Shown: in pieces, positions 17,077 to 26,595 of the stretch
Layout: each line of letters begins with the position of its first letter
Position numbering within the stretch: position 1 is the stretch's first letter
From: Hymenobacter sp. HSC-4F20
GTDB lineage: Bacteria > Bacteroidota > Bacteroidia > Cytophagales > Hymenobacteraceae
Direction: 5' to 3'
Length of the DNA: 64,000 bases
NCBI RefSeq assembly: GCF_019599275.1
Contig: NZ_JAHZTD010000003.1
Span: forward strand, 310,001 to 374,000
Translations under genes and position numbers: made by a program
The notes under the pieces: generated by a model
Told to the model about the DNA's origin: nothing
Database searches by the model: none
What the model saw: only the letters and a program-made list of their open reading frames with translations

Positions 17077-17982
17077 CTATTCCATTTTGGAATAATAGCG
17101 CCGGGCGAACTGCACAAAGGTTTTGTAGGGCATGTTGTTCTCGGTGCCCTTGCGCTGCACAAAATCGAAGTGACGCACCAGCTCCAACCCCTGAATGGGC
17201 ACTTCTACCAGCTCGCCGGCCTCCAACTCTTTCATAACCGACTGCCGGGGTAGGAAAGCAAGGCAAGTATCTACCCGCACAAAGTTCTTGAGGGCTTCCG
17301 TGCCTCCAAGTCGCACTTTCACGGGCAGGTCGGTGAGGCGGATACCGTGGGTGGCCAGGGCTTCTTCCAGCACCGCGAGCGTACCGGAGCCAGCTTCACG
17401 CAGGGCTACCGGAATCCGGCGCAAGTCCTGCACCTGGAGCTGCTGGCGGGGTAGCGGATTGCGCCCCGAGCACACGGCAATAACGGCATCAGTAAACAGA
17501 GGGGTGTAGGTTACGTTGCTGACTTTGTGGATGCCCTCAATAATGCCCAGGTCGATTTCGTGCTCCAGCAAGGCTCTCAGGATGTTCTCGGAGTTGCGGT
17601 TTTTGAGCGTTAGCTGGGTATGCGGGTACTGACTGAGGTAGGCGGAAAGCACGGCCGGAATGACGTAGAGCGAAATGGTGGTGCTGGCCCCGATAACCAT
17701 GCGCACCTGGGGCGAAAACATGGGGCTAAGCTCGCTGAACTCCTGGTGCAGCTCGTGCTGGAGCTGCCGGGCCAGTAGCAGCTTACGGTACAGCAGCTGC
17801 CCGGCCGGCGTGAGCTGGATGCTGTTGCCCAACCGCTCAAACAGGCCCGTTTTGTAGTGCTCTTCCAGGCCCTTTACCTGCTTACTCACCGCCGACTGGC
17901 TTAAAAACAGGGTTTGCGCGGCTTTGGTGAAGCTTAGCTGACGGGCTACTTCAAAGAAGATTTCGTGGGGATAGGAAAGCAT
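17077..17982 (-). CDS. LysR-family transcriptional regulator
   Basis: A 301-residue regulator. The N-terminal winged helix-turn-helix covers residues 5-65, with the recognition segment FTKAAQTLFLSQSAVSKQVK. A linker helix follows, then an effector-binding domain of about 200 residues (VRMVIGASTTISLYVIPAVL, DLGIIEGIHK). It is most like the CysB/CbbR branch. LysR proteins often regulate a divergent neighbour, but this one lies upstream of the threonine synthase gene on the same strand, 65 nt away. It may therefore control its own operon, or the divergent membrane-protein gene at 18239. The effector is unknown. Confidence 0.92.
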   Translation of the reverse strand: MLSYPHEIFFEVARQLSFTKAAQTLFLSQSAVSKQVKGLEEHYKTGLFERLGNSIQLTPAGQLLYRKLLLARQLQHELHQEFSELSPMFSPQVRMVIGASTTISLYVIPAVLSAYLSQYPHTQLTLKNRNSENILRALLEHEIDLGIIEGIHKVSNVTYTPLFTDAVIAVCSGRNPLPRQQLQVQDLRRIPVALREAGSGTLAVLEEALATHGIRLTDLPVKVRLGGTEALKNFVRVDTCLAFLPRQSVMKELEAGELVEVPIQGLELVRHFDFVQRKGTENNMPYKTFVQFARRYYSKME

Positions 17983-18238
17983 CAGACAGATGAACAGAAG
18001 AGGCGAAGCAGCAAGGCTTAAAACGGCCCTGAAAGTGCCAAGAAAGGCTTCAAGAAAAAAATGTGTAAAATTTTGTCATCTATGTATTACTTATTCCAAG
18101 GGCAATTTGTATGTTTCGGTCCCTATGTTATTGTGAGCCAAGGACTGCGGCACCTTATCTGCCCGCCGCACCGGGTTTGCGCTGTTATGGGCCGCTCGCC
18201 GGCGGCCAGTTGTGTTTTATTCTTAACCACATTCCTCT

Positions 18239-21200
18239 ATGGGCATTTCCCTGCTGATGCTGGTCGTCATTGTCGTCGGCCTGCTGTACCAGGACATTAC
18301 CAAGCGCATCCGGGAGCTGAGTAATTGGCTGCACCAGCGCCAGGACGACCACCAGGCGTTGCTCGCCACGGTGCACCGTCTGGAACAAGAGCTAAATCAG
18401 CTACGCGCTGCCGCAGCAGAACCCGCCCCGGCGAAACCTGCACCGGCCGCGCCCACGCCAACCACGGCTCCTCTTACGCAGCCCGCACCGCCTAGCCCAC
18501 TGGAATGGTACCGCGCTACCCCCGCGCCGCCTCCAGCCGCTGCCTCGCCTACCCCTCCGGCCGAGGCTACACCAGCAACGGCACCAGCCCAGCCCGCAAT
18601 TGCCGCTGCCGCCGCTACCCCAGAGCCCCCCGTTCCGCCGGTTGCGGCCCCAACGGCCCCTCTCACCGAACCAGCTCCGGCAACTCGCCCGGCAGCGGCG
18701 CCAGCACCAGCAGCTCCTGCCCCAGGCATTCCCCCTACGCCTGTTCCCGCTACTCCGGAGGCCACGCCTACCGCTCAGCCGGCTTTGGTAGCGGCTACTA
18801 CCCCGCCCCGGCCGCAAAGCCCCACTCCTCCTTCCCCGCCCTGCCCACCGCAACGCCCCACCGCAGTGCCCACCGAACCTACCGGACCTAGCTGGTGGGA
18901 CCGGGTGGAGCAACTGCTGCTTGATAACTGGACCGGGATTCTCGGGGCCGTGGTGCTTGTTACGGGAATTGGATTTTTGGGCGTTTATACAGCCTTGCGC
19001 GTTAGCCCGCCCGTACGTTTCGGCATGATTACGGCCTTCGCGGCAACGTTGCTGGGCCTGCATTACTACCTGCGGCCTAAGCCGTTTGCTGCCCGGCTGC
19101 ACGTGTGGCTGCAAAGCAGTGCGGCAGCGGTGTTCTTGTTTGCCTGCGTGGGCGCCGTGAGTGTACCGGGCTTGCAGTGGGCGGGCCCGCCGCTGAGCTA
19201 CTTGCTGCTGTTGGCAGGGGTAGCGGCCAACCTGTGGCTGGCCTGGGACGCAAGCCGCGAATCGGTGGCTACCCTGCACGGGGTGCTGAGCCTGGTGGCC
19301 CTGGCCGTGCTGCCGCACACACTGCTGACGCTGGCTGCGGCCGCAGGTGTCACGGCTTTCAGCATCGGCATTACGTATCGGCAGCGCTGGAAATATCAGC
19401 TGCTTTTAAGCATCATCAGCTTTTTCAGCTTCCATCAATACTGGCACCACTCGCTGCTGAGTAGCGGGCCGCTTTCCGGCACCGTGCGTTTGGGGGCCAT
19501 GGGGTTGGTGCTGCTGGTGGGGGTAGCGGCCGCCGTGGTGCAGTACCGCAAGGTGTACGCCACTACCCGCTTCGATGCCCTGCTGTTCGCGGCGCACGTC
19601 CTCAACTGGACCTGCCTGGGCATCAACCTCTACCAGTACAGCACTGGCTCGCCCTGGAAAACCGTGCCCCTGGGCCTCGGCGCCGTACTGACGTTCTGGG
19701 TAGCCCGGCGGGCACGGCACCTGGGCATTGCCTGGCTTTTCCGTACCGACAGCGTTATCTCCCTGGCACTAGGCTTATTTACGGCCTTCTCCTTGCAGGG
19801 CTGGCACGCCTCCGGCACCCTGATCCTGCTGTTTATGCTCTTGGAAACCCTGCTGGTGGCTTTCATTATGCGGCGGGAGCACGAACTGGTGGTTTTCCAG
19901 GTAGCTACGGCCGGGGCGCTCCTTGCCTCGGGTGCCTTGCTGGCGCTTAACATCAGCCAGCTCATGCTGTACTCGCCCACCCAGCTGTACCGCAATGCCT
20001 TTTTGCTAGGGCTAGCCGGTATTTTGGGGGCCGGCTACTACCATCTGGTTCAGCGCCAACCTTTGCCGGAGGAAGATACCGGTAGCTACGGCACGGAGCT
20101 GCACCAGGGAGTCGGAGCCATGGCAGGGGCCCTCTACATTGGTACGGCCGTGTTGCTGCTGCGGGCCCTGTTTGGGGTAGCGCAGCCACCGGTAGGGCTT
20201 CTGATTGGCAGCTCGCTGGCTGGTACAGGCTTCCTCTGGACCCTGGCGTGGTGGTTGCGCGGCGGCGCGGCGTGGTTCCGAACAATGCACCTCCTGAGCG
20301 GACATATGCTGGCGGCGGTGGCCATTCTGGGCCTGCACGAGGCGGGGCTCAGCTGGCCCGCTACTGCCGCCACGCTGTATCTGGCAACGCTGCTGGTGGC
20401 AGGCACGCTGGGCTTGCTAGCTGAGCTGGTTGCTTACCGCCTGCTGGTTGGGGCGGCACTGGTTAGTGGCGGCTGGCTGCTGCTCCAGGTGACGCACAAC
20501 GTCCGGCACCTGGCGGGGCCAGAGTTGCATCAGCGGCTGGGTCTGCTGTTGCTGGTAGGCCTGACGACCTCCGTGCTGCTCATCTTACCCCGCCGACACG
20601 TACGCTTTACCCAGCTGCTGGCGCCAGTTCAGCACCTGTATACCGGCTTGCAACTGCTGGCGGTGCTGGTGTACCTCACCGGAACGGCGCTGCTTGGTCA
20701 GGCTTTGTTTGCGCTACCCCAACCACCTGTCGCCAGCTTGCTGGTGTGCGCAGTGGGAGCAGCCGGCCTGCTGCTGGGCCTTGCAGCCTGGCTTCGGGGT
20801 AGCACCGGCTGGTTCCGGGAGGCGCACCTGCTCCTGGGCCAGCTTCTGCTGATGGTAGCCGTGCTGGGCCTGCACGAAATCGGCTTGTCGTGGCCGGCTA
20901 CCAGCACTGTGCTATATGCTGAGGTACTGGCCATGACTTTGTGGTTGGCCTGGCAGGCCGAGTGGCCGGTGTTCCGGTTGCTGCATTATGGGTCGTTGCT
21001 GCTGGCCGTTGCCTTGCCGCTGCTCGTGTACCACACCGGCCTTCTTACCGACTCCGTGCGGGCCCTGCTGCTGGTAGTGGCTGCTTTGGCTACCCTTACG
21101 GCGCAGTGGCTACTAGGGCGTACTATTTCCCTACCCAGCGTCCTACCCCCGGCGTACCACCCAACCTATAGCCTGCGGGTGCTGGGCTGGCTGATGGGGC

Positions 21201-22651
21201 TGCACTTACTTGCGGCCGGTGGCCTAGTGTATGAACATACCTGGGCCGGCTGGGTGGCCGTTGCCCTGGGCAGCGCCCTGCTGCTAGGGCGACGCTACTC
21301 CACGCTGCCCGGCTTATGGACGGGCGTGGCCGGTGCCGCCCTGGGGTATCAGGTGTTGCAGTGGACCCGGGTGCTGCCCGCCGGACCGGTATTTCAGCCG
21401 GGGCCGGTTCTGGGGTATTTGCTACCCTTGCTCTTGCTGCCGATGGTAGGCGTGAGTTGCTCGTGGTGGGAAGCCCGGCAGCAGCATGTCCGCTGGCCCT
21501 GGCTGTATCTGAGCGGGTTGCAGCTGCTGGTGGCCACCTGGGCCGCCCTGGCCCCTCGCTCCGAAGCCCTGCCCCTACTCGCCTGGACCGGGCTGGCGGC
21601 CGCGCTGGCTTGGGGCGCTACACTGGTGCGTCGGCAGTGGCCTGCTCCTGCCGACCTGCAACGCGCCGGCTCCCCCGACAGCTACCTGCTGCACCTGGCC
21701 TACGGGCTGCTCGCACTAGCCACCCTCGGACACCTGACGTTGGTAGCCACTCATTCAATGGATGTGTTGCTGGGCTGGCCGGCCCGGCGCCTTACTGCCA
21801 GTGCTCTGCTCCTGGTGCTGGCTGGCTGGAGCTGGCAGCGGCCACCCGCCACTGCCCCGGTATATGCCTCGTGGCGTTACCTGCATCCGTTGTTGCCCGA
21901 AGCTACTCTGCTGTTGGGTGGCCTTACGGTGTGGGGTGAAACGCGGGTTGAATGGCATGCGGTGCTGTGGGTGCTGGGCGCCTTTGCCCTCACTCTGGCC
22001 GGGAGCTACTTACCCTTGCGCCTGCGGCGGGTGCGCGTATACGGACTTCTGCTCTTCGGGGCGGCTGTGCTGAGTAGCGCCTACGTGACTCTGGCGTATC
22101 TGGAGCCGGGTCAGCTGCTGAGCCTGGCGGGCCTTACTACTATGGCAACCACCGTGGGCCTGTTTGCTTACGCAGCCGTGGCCTTGCAGCAGTTCCCAAG
22201 TACTACGGCCGCCTCGTGGCCGCGGCTGCTGGCCCCGCTGGCAGCCCTGGGGCGGGTGCCCACGGCGCTGCTTATTCCGCTGTTGCTGTACCCGGCTTTC
22301 GGGGTGCTCACGCTGTTGCTGCTCCAAAGCTTCGACCGCTCTATCCTGACGGTGCTGCTCATGCTGGAAGTGTTGGCTGCCTTTATCAGTAGCCTGCTGC
22401 TCCGCCGCCAGGATCTGCGCTACGCTGCTCTGGCCGGCACGGCCTTGTGCTTCGGACGCCTGCTGCTTGTCGATCTGAAGCAGCACGGCACCATCACCCG
22501 CGCCATCGTCTTTATCCTGATGGGGGTGCTGTTGCTGGGCATGAATGCTTTGTATGCCCGGTTTAAAAGCCGGTTTGCCGAACCCGACTCTCCCGAAATG
22601 CCCGACCACCCCGATGCGCCGGAGGAAACCGTGGCCGATTCCTTAAGCTGA
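18239..22651 (+). CDS. Giant polytopic membrane protein, DUF2339-like
   Basis: A 1470-residue protein. An N-terminal helix (residues 2-16) is followed by a coiled coil to about residue 55, then a Pro/Ala-rich linker (about 58-215). The motif WWDRVEQLLLDNWTGILGAV opens a membrane domain with more than 30 predicted helices. This order of coiled coil, Pro-rich linker and W-x6-NW-x-G entrance is typical of DUF2339 proteins, whose function is unknown. Two units of about 180 residues starting near 635 and 815 are clearly related: each contains LHExGLSWPAT and PPV-LL blocks. A tandem duplication has therefore extended the protein. It ends at a strong terminator and is probably transcribed alone. Confidence 0.82.
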   Translation: MGISLLMLVVIVVGLLYQDITKRIRELSNWLHQRQDDHQALLATVHRLEQELNQLRAAAAEPAPAKPAPAAPTPTTAPLTQPAPPSPLEWYRATPAPPPAAASPTPPAEATPATAPAQPAIAAAAATPEPPVPPVAAPTAPLTEPAPATRPAAAPAPAAPAPGIPPTPVPATPEATPTAQPALVAATTPPRPQSPTPPSPPCPPQRPTAVPTEPTGPSWWDRVEQLLLDNWTGILGAVVLVTGIGFLGVYTALRVSPPVRFGMITAFAATLLGLHYYLRPKPFAARLHVWLQSSAAAVFLFACVGAVSVPGLQWAGPPLSYLLLLAGVAANLWLAWDASRESVATLHGVLSLVALAVLPHTLLTLAAAAGVTAFSIGITYRQRWKYQLLLSIISFFSFHQYWHHSLLSSGPLSGTVRLGAMGLVLLVGVAAAVVQYRKVYATTRFDALLFAAHVLNWTCLGINLYQYSTGSPWKTVPLGLGAVLTFWVARRARHLGIAWLFRTDSVISLALGLFTAFSLQGWHASGTLILLFMLLETLLVAFIMRREHELVVFQVATAGALLASGALLALNISQLMLYSPTQLYRNAFLLGLAGILGAGYYHLVQRQPLPEEDTGSYGTELHQGVGAMAGALYIGTAVLLLRALFGVAQPPVGLLIGSSLAGTGFLWTLAWWLRGGAAWFRTMHLLSGHMLAAVAILGLHEAGLSWPATAATLYLATLLVAGTLGLLAELVAYRLLVGAALVSGGWLLLQVTHNVRHLAGPELHQRLGLLLLVGLTTSVLLILPRRHVRFTQLLAPVQHLYTGLQLLAVLVYLTGTALLGQALFALPQPPVASLLVCAVGAAGLLLGLAAWLRGSTGWFREAHLLLGQLLLMVAVLGLHEIGLSWPATSTVLYAEVLAMTLWLAWQAEWPVFRLLHYGSLLLAVALPLLVYHTGLLTDSVRALLLVVAALATLTAQWLLGRTISLPSVLPPAYHPTYSLRVLGWLMGLHLLAAGGLVYEHTWAGWVAVALGSALLLGRRYSTLPGLWTGVAGAALGYQVLQWTRVLPAGPVFQPGPVLGYLLPLLLLPMVGVSCSWWEARQQHVRWPWLYLSGLQLLVATWAALAPRSEALPLLAWTGLAAALAWGATLVRRQWPAPADLQRAGSPDSYLLHLAYGLLALATLGHLTLVATHSMDVLLGWPARRLTASALLLVLAGWSWQRPPATAPVYASWRYLHPLLPEATLLLGGLTVWGETRVEWHAVLWVLGAFALTLAGSYLPLRLRRVRVYGLLLFGAAVLSSAYVTLAYLEPGQLLSLAGLTTMATTVGLFAYAAVALQQFPSTTAASWPRLLAPLAALGRVPTALLIPLLLYPAFGVLTLLLLQSFDRSILTVLLMLEVLAAFISSLLLRRQDLRYAALAGTALCFGRLLLVDLKQHGTITRAIVFILMGVLLLGMNALYARFKSRFAEPDSPEMPDHPDAPEETVADSLS
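20141..21220 (+). repeat. Internal tandem duplication of about 540 bp per unit in the DUF2339-like gene
   Basis: The unit beginning at 20141 (GTAVLLLRALFGVAQPPVG) and the unit beginning at 20681 (GTALLGQALFALPQPPVAS) share the same order of helices. They also share the nearly identical segment LHEAGLSWPAT / LHEIGLSWPAT. The offset is 540 bp. Similarity is strong over the first 85 residues of each unit and weaker after that, so the outer boundary is approximate. Confidence 0.65.
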
Positions 22652-22658
22652 TACTCTT

Positions 22659-22697
22659 GGCCGGGGCCGGACTAGAAGCCGGCCCCGGCCTTTTTGT
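22659..22697 (+). terminator. Intrinsic terminator after the DUF2339-like gene
   Basis: The arms GGCCGGGGCCGG (22659-22670) and CCGGCCCCGGCC (22679-22690) pair perfectly around an 8-nt loop. TTTTTGTTTG follows directly. Confidence 0.93.
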
Positions 22698-22755
22698 TTG
22701 CTCGGGAAACCAGGCCCGCCCGATGCTACCCCTCTCGTAAGCCCCAGGCCTGCGC

Positions 22756-23748
22756 CTATAACCCCAGAACGGCGGCGTACACCCCGTTTACTACCTCCGC
22801 CATGCGCCGGAAATCCAGGGTGTCAATGGTATCGGAGGGCTGGTGGTAGTTGGGGTTGCGCAGGAAAGCCGTGTCATTAATCATCACGGCATCATAGCCG
22901 TAAGTCCAGTAGTTGCGGTGGTCGGAGAGGCCGGCCAGGCCCATTTCGGCGGGCAGATTGATGTGCTGCACGTCAATATCGGCCTTGGCTTGCATCAGCT
23001 CCTGCACCTGCTGGGTAAAGGCCTCCTGACCGGTCCGGCCCACCACCGTAATGAAGTTGCCGGTGTTGGGGTAGCGGGCGGCCAGCTGCTCATTGGGGAA
23101 ACGCTGCGAGCCGGGCTCGTCGCGGAAGTAGCCAATCATTTCGTAGCAAAGCATGGCCCGCACCTGTACGCCGGCATCATGCAACGATTTGGCGTGCACG
23201 GCGCTACCCATGTACTCGGTGGCAAAGTAAGGCGGCTCCTCGTTGGGGTAGGCCACCAGATCGATGCGGTATTTCAGATTGGAGCCCAAGGTGTGCAGCA
23301 AACGAGCCGTTTCCAGCAGGCCCGCCACGGCGCTGGCGTTGTCGTCGGCCCCGGGCATGTCATCGAACACATCATAATGTGCCCCCACCACAATGCGCGG
23401 CGCATTCGCCGAGCCCAAGGACAGGATAATGTTGCGGTACTGCCGCCCATCGGCCCGAAACGGCTGCTCCTCCACGGGGCCGGCTTCCAGCTTCTCAAAC
23501 TCTCCCTTGATATAGTCGGCGGCCTGGTTCAAGGACCGGAGGTTGCGGTAATGACGACCGGGTTGCAACGAGGTCAGGAACTTTACGTGGGCGTAGAGCA
23601 GGTTTTGGTCGGCGTGCATGGTAGTGGCGGGTTGGGTGGGAGAAGATACGGCCGGCAGCTGGCTGCGCTGGGCGGAGTTGGTGTCGCAGGACAGCAAGGC
23701 CAACAGGCTCGGCAGAAGCCAGCTGCGGCTGGTTCGAAGCAGTATCAT
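22756..23748 (-). CDS. M28-family zinc peptidase, lipoprotein
   Basis: About 330 residues. The N-terminus MILLRTSRSWLLPSLLALLSC is a lipoprotein signal peptide with the lipobox LLSC, so the enzyme should be anchored in the envelope. The M28 aminopeptidase fold shows its metal ligands in order: GAHYD, GADDNASAVAG, the catalytic/ligand pair NEEPPYF, and a late histidine in NPNYHQPSDT. The family removes N-terminal amino acids from peptides using two zinc ions. ATG 23748 was chosen because the 36 upstream codons would place the signal peptide internally. It is divergent from proB across a spacer of about 190 bp. Confidence 0.88.
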   Translation of the reverse strand: MILLRTSRSWLLPSLLALLSCDTNSAQRSQLPAVSSPTQPATTMHADQNLLYAHVKFLTSLQPGRHYRNLRSLNQAADYIKGEFEKLEAGPVEEQPFRADGRQYRNIILSLGSANAPRIVVGAHYDVFDDMPGADDNASAVAGLLETARLLHTLGSNLKYRIDLVAYPNEEPPYFATEYMGSAVHAKSLHDAGVQVRAMLCYEMIGYFRDEPGSQRFPNEQLAARYPNTGNFITVVGRTGQEAFTQQVQELMQAKADIDVQHINLPAEMGLAGLSDHRNYWTYGYDAVMINDTAFLRNPNYHQPSDTIDTLDFRRMAEVVNGVYAAVLGL

Positions 23749-23936
23749 AGCTGCATAAACGCACGAGACGAGCGGAGGTAGGCGGCCTAGCGAATTATCG
23801 GTTTCTACTGCCGGGCTCACTTCCTGCACGGCGGTTCTGGTGGGCGCTGCGGACATTTCTTTTGCGGTGCCGCCCTGCCCCCTACCCTGCCTACCTCTTC
23901 TCTGCTACCTTACGCTCCCGAACTCAACCGCAGGCT

Positions 23937-25028
23937 ATGGCGCTTTCTTACCAGCGAATCATTGTAAAAATCGGCTCCAACGTACTAACCCAGCCCGACG
24001 GCTTCCCCGATTTGGCCCGCATCCGCCACTTGGTAGAGCAGATTGCGGAATTGAAAAAACAAGGCAAAGAGGTAATTGTGGTGTCGTCGGGGGCGGTGGC
24101 CTCGGGGCGCAGTGTGGTGCAGGTGCCGGCCAAGGCCGATGCCGTTACCAGCCGCCAACTACTGGCTGCCGTGGGCCAGGTAAAGCTGCTGGCCACTTAC
24201 GCCGAGCTGCTGGCCGGGCACGGCCTGTTGTGCGCGCAAGTGCTGGTGACGAAAGAAGACTTCCGCGACCGGGTGCACTACCTCAACATGCAGAATTGCT
24301 TCCGGGCCCTGCTCCAGAACAGCATCATCCCGATTGTAAATGAGAATGACGTGATTTCGGTAACCGAGCTCATGTTCACCGACAACGACGAGCTGGCCGG
24401 CCTGGTGGCGTCCATGCTCAACGCCGACGCTCTGCTGATCCTGAGCAACGTGGACGGCATTTTCAACGGCGACCCGAAAGACCCGGCTTCCGAGCTGATT
24501 CCGGAAATTGGGCCGGCTACGACCAGCTTTTCGTCCTTCGTGACGGCGCAACGCTCCCAGTTCGGGCGGGGCGGCATGATTACCAAGTGCCACATGGCCC
24601 AGAAAGTAGCCCAGCTGGGCATTGCGGTACACATTGCCAACGGTACCACCGAGAACGTACTACCCCGCCTGCTCCGCCAGGAGGTAGTGAACACGCGCTT
24701 TGTGCCCAGCAAATCGGCCTCCGGCAAAAAGAAGTGGCTGGCCCACTCCGAGCTGGCGGCGAAAGGGGCCGTGCAAATCAACGCTGGTGCCAAAGCCGCC
24801 CTCACTACCCCCGGCAAGGCCACTAGCCTGCTGCCGGTGGGTGTTTTAGGGGTAGTCGACACCTTTCAGAAGGGCGACATCATCCGCATCCTCGATGAGG
24901 CCGGCAAGCCTCTGGGCCTGGGCATAGCGGAATACGGCGCCGACAAAGCCCTGGAGCGCCTGGGCCACCAAAACCAGAAGCCGCTGGTACACTACGACTA
25001 CCTGTTTCTGACCACGGAAGCCGGCTAG
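23937..25028 (+). CDS. proB: Glutamate 5-kinase
   Basis: A 363-residue enzyme for the first step of proline biosynthesis: ATP plus glutamate gives glutamyl 5-phosphate. The amino-acid kinase domain has RIIVKIGSNVLT at the N-terminus, the substrate loop VVSSGAVASGR, the NENDVIS motif and FGRGGMITK near the nucleotide site. A C-terminal PUA domain follows (AKGAVQINAGAKAAL, then LLPVGVLGV). ATG 23937 (MALSYQRIIV) fits the family start. proA follows 143 bp downstream in the same orientation, so the two form a proline unit. Confidence 0.96.
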   Translation: MALSYQRIIVKIGSNVLTQPDGFPDLARIRHLVEQIAELKKQGKEVIVVSSGAVASGRSVVQVPAKADAVTSRQLLAAVGQVKLLATYAELLAGHGLLCAQVLVTKEDFRDRVHYLNMQNCFRALLQNSIIPIVNENDVISVTELMFTDNDELAGLVASMLNADALLILSNVDGIFNGDPKDPASELIPEIGPATTSFSSFVTAQRSQFGRGGMITKCHMAQKVAQLGIAVHIANGTTENVLPRLLRQEVVNTRFVPSKSASGKKKWLAHSELAAKGAVQINAGAKAALTTPGKATSLLPVGVLGVVDTFQKGDIIRILDEAGKPLGLGIAEYGADKALERLGHQNQKPLVHYDYLFLTTEAG

Positions 25029-25171
25029 ACCTTGGCGCTGCTCCTACCTCACAGCTAGGTTTACCTTCTAGAGAGTAACTCAGATTACTCTGTTCAGGAA
25101 TGACAGCCGTTGATTAGCAATACGAAGCAGAAGCCTGGCCTGCTGCCTTTCGCTCCTTAAGCGTTTATCCT

Positions 25172-26422
25172 ATGCACCTGCAAGAAATTTTTCAGGCTAC
25201 TCAGGCCGCCAGCCGAGCCTTGGGTCAGCTTTCGGCCGAAACCATTCGCGGGGTACTGCTCGACCTAGCCGCAGCTGCGGTAGCCGAAACACCGTTTCTG
25301 CTGGCTGAAAACGAGAAAGACTTGGCCCGCATGTCGCCCGAGGACCCGAAGTACGACCGGCTTCAACTCACTGCCGCGCGCCTCGAAGCCATTGCTGCCG
25401 ATATTCGCAACGTGGCGGCCCTACCCTCGCCCCTGGGCGCAACCCTCCAGGAACGGACGCTACCTAATGGCCTGCACCTGCGCAAAGTGCGCGTGCCGCT
25501 GGGCGTGGTGGGCGTCATCTACGAGGCCCGCCCCAACGTGACGTTTGACGTAGCGGCGCTGTGCCTGAAAACCGGCAACGCCTGCCTGCTGAAAGGGGGT
25601 AGCGACGCGGCGTATTCCAACCAGGCCATCAGCCAGGTGATACAACGCGTGCTCCGGCGGCACAGCCTGGCCCCCGCCAGCATCAGCCTGCTTCCGCCCG
25701 ACCGCCAGGCCACGGAAGCCCTGCTCCAAGCCATCGGCTACGTCGATGTGCTGATTCCGCGCGGCAGCCAGCAGTTGATCGACTACGTCCGCCAGCACGC
25801 CAAAGTCCCCGTCATTGAAACCGGCGCCGGCATCGTGCACACCTACTTCGACGAAACCGCCGACCTGGCCCAAGGTCAGGCCATCATTGCCAACGCCAAA
25901 ACTCGCCGGGTCAGCGTCTGCAATGCCCTGGACTGCCTGCTGGTGCATGAGGCTCGCTTGCCCGAGTTGCCTGCACTGCTCGCTCCTTTGGCTGCGGCAG
26001 GTGTGGTGCTGTATGCCGATACGGAATCCTACCAAGCCCTGGCGGGCTCCTACCCGTCACCGCTGCTGCAACCTGCCACTACCGAGCACTTCGGCACCGA
26101 GTTCTTGTCGTTGAAAATGGCCGTGAAAACTGTCGGGGATTTAGAGGAAGCGCTGGCCCATATTGCTACCTACAGCTCCCGGCACAGCGAGGCCATCATT
26201 TCCGAAGATGCGGCCCACATTGAGCGGTTCCTGAATGAGGTGGATGCCGCCGCCGTGTACGCCAACGCCTCCACCGCCTTCACCGACGGCGCCCAGTTCG
26301 GCCTCGGCGCTGAAATCGGCATCAGCACCCAGAAGCTGCACGCCCGCGGCCCCATGGGCCTAGAAGAGCTGACCAGTTACAAGTGGCAGGTGCGCGGCAC
26401 CGGGCAGGTGCGGAAGGGATAA
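25172..26422 (+). CDS. proA: Glutamate-5-semialdehyde dehydrogenase (gamma-glutamyl phosphate reductase)
   Basis: A 416-residue NADPH-dependent reductase acting after ProB. It belongs to the aldehyde dehydrogenase superfamily. The catalytic cysteine is Cys250 in RRVSVCNALDCLLV. Other family segments are GVVGVIYEARPNVTFD, LLKGGSDAAYSNQAI, DVLIPRGSQQLIDYV and, near the C-terminus, FGLGAEIGISTQKLHARGPMG in the nucleotide and substrate sites. Length is normal. It lies downstream of proB with no terminator between them; a weak 7-bp hairpin near 25070-25092 is too small to call. Confidence 0.96.
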   Translation: MHLQEIFQATQAASRALGQLSAETIRGVLLDLAAAAVAETPFLLAENEKDLARMSPEDPKYDRLQLTAARLEAIAADIRNVAALPSPLGATLQERTLPNGLHLRKVRVPLGVVGVIYEARPNVTFDVAALCLKTGNACLLKGGSDAAYSNQAISQVIQRVLRRHSLAPASISLLPPDRQATEALLQAIGYVDVLIPRGSQQLIDYVRQHAKVPVIETGAGIVHTYFDETADLAQGQAIIANAKTRRVSVCNALDCLLVHEARLPELPALLAPLAAAGVVLYADTESYQALAGSYPSPLLQPATTEHFGTEFLSLKMAVKTVGDLEEALAHIATYSSRHSEAIISEDAAHIERFLNEVDAAAVYANASTAFTDGAQFGLGAEIGISTQKLHARGPMGLEELTSYKWQVRGTGQVRKG

Positions 26423-26595
26423 ACGGCAGACGTGCACCGCCTCGTGGCTAAGATGCGCGCAGTTGCCTCTTCCCGTTGCACAGCGGCTGGTCGGGGGCGG
26501 CCCGAATCGGTTGTAACAACATCCGCAACTACTCCTTCCTATATGAATACGCGCCTCTACTGCCTGCTTTTAACTACCTGCGGCAAGCTATTCTG

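Noticed and set aside
18401..19318. 305-codon open frame on the minus strand, Arg/Gly-rich
   Set aside because: It mirrors the Pro/Ala-rich linker of the DUF2339-like gene; low complexity and no start context.
22843..23781. 312-codon open frame on the plus strand
   Set aside because: Antisense to the M28 peptidase gene, which has signal peptide and metal ligands.
25070..25092. Small hairpin between proB and proA, considered as terminator or attenuator
   Set aside because: Only 7 bp, no T tract and no proline-rich leader peptide.
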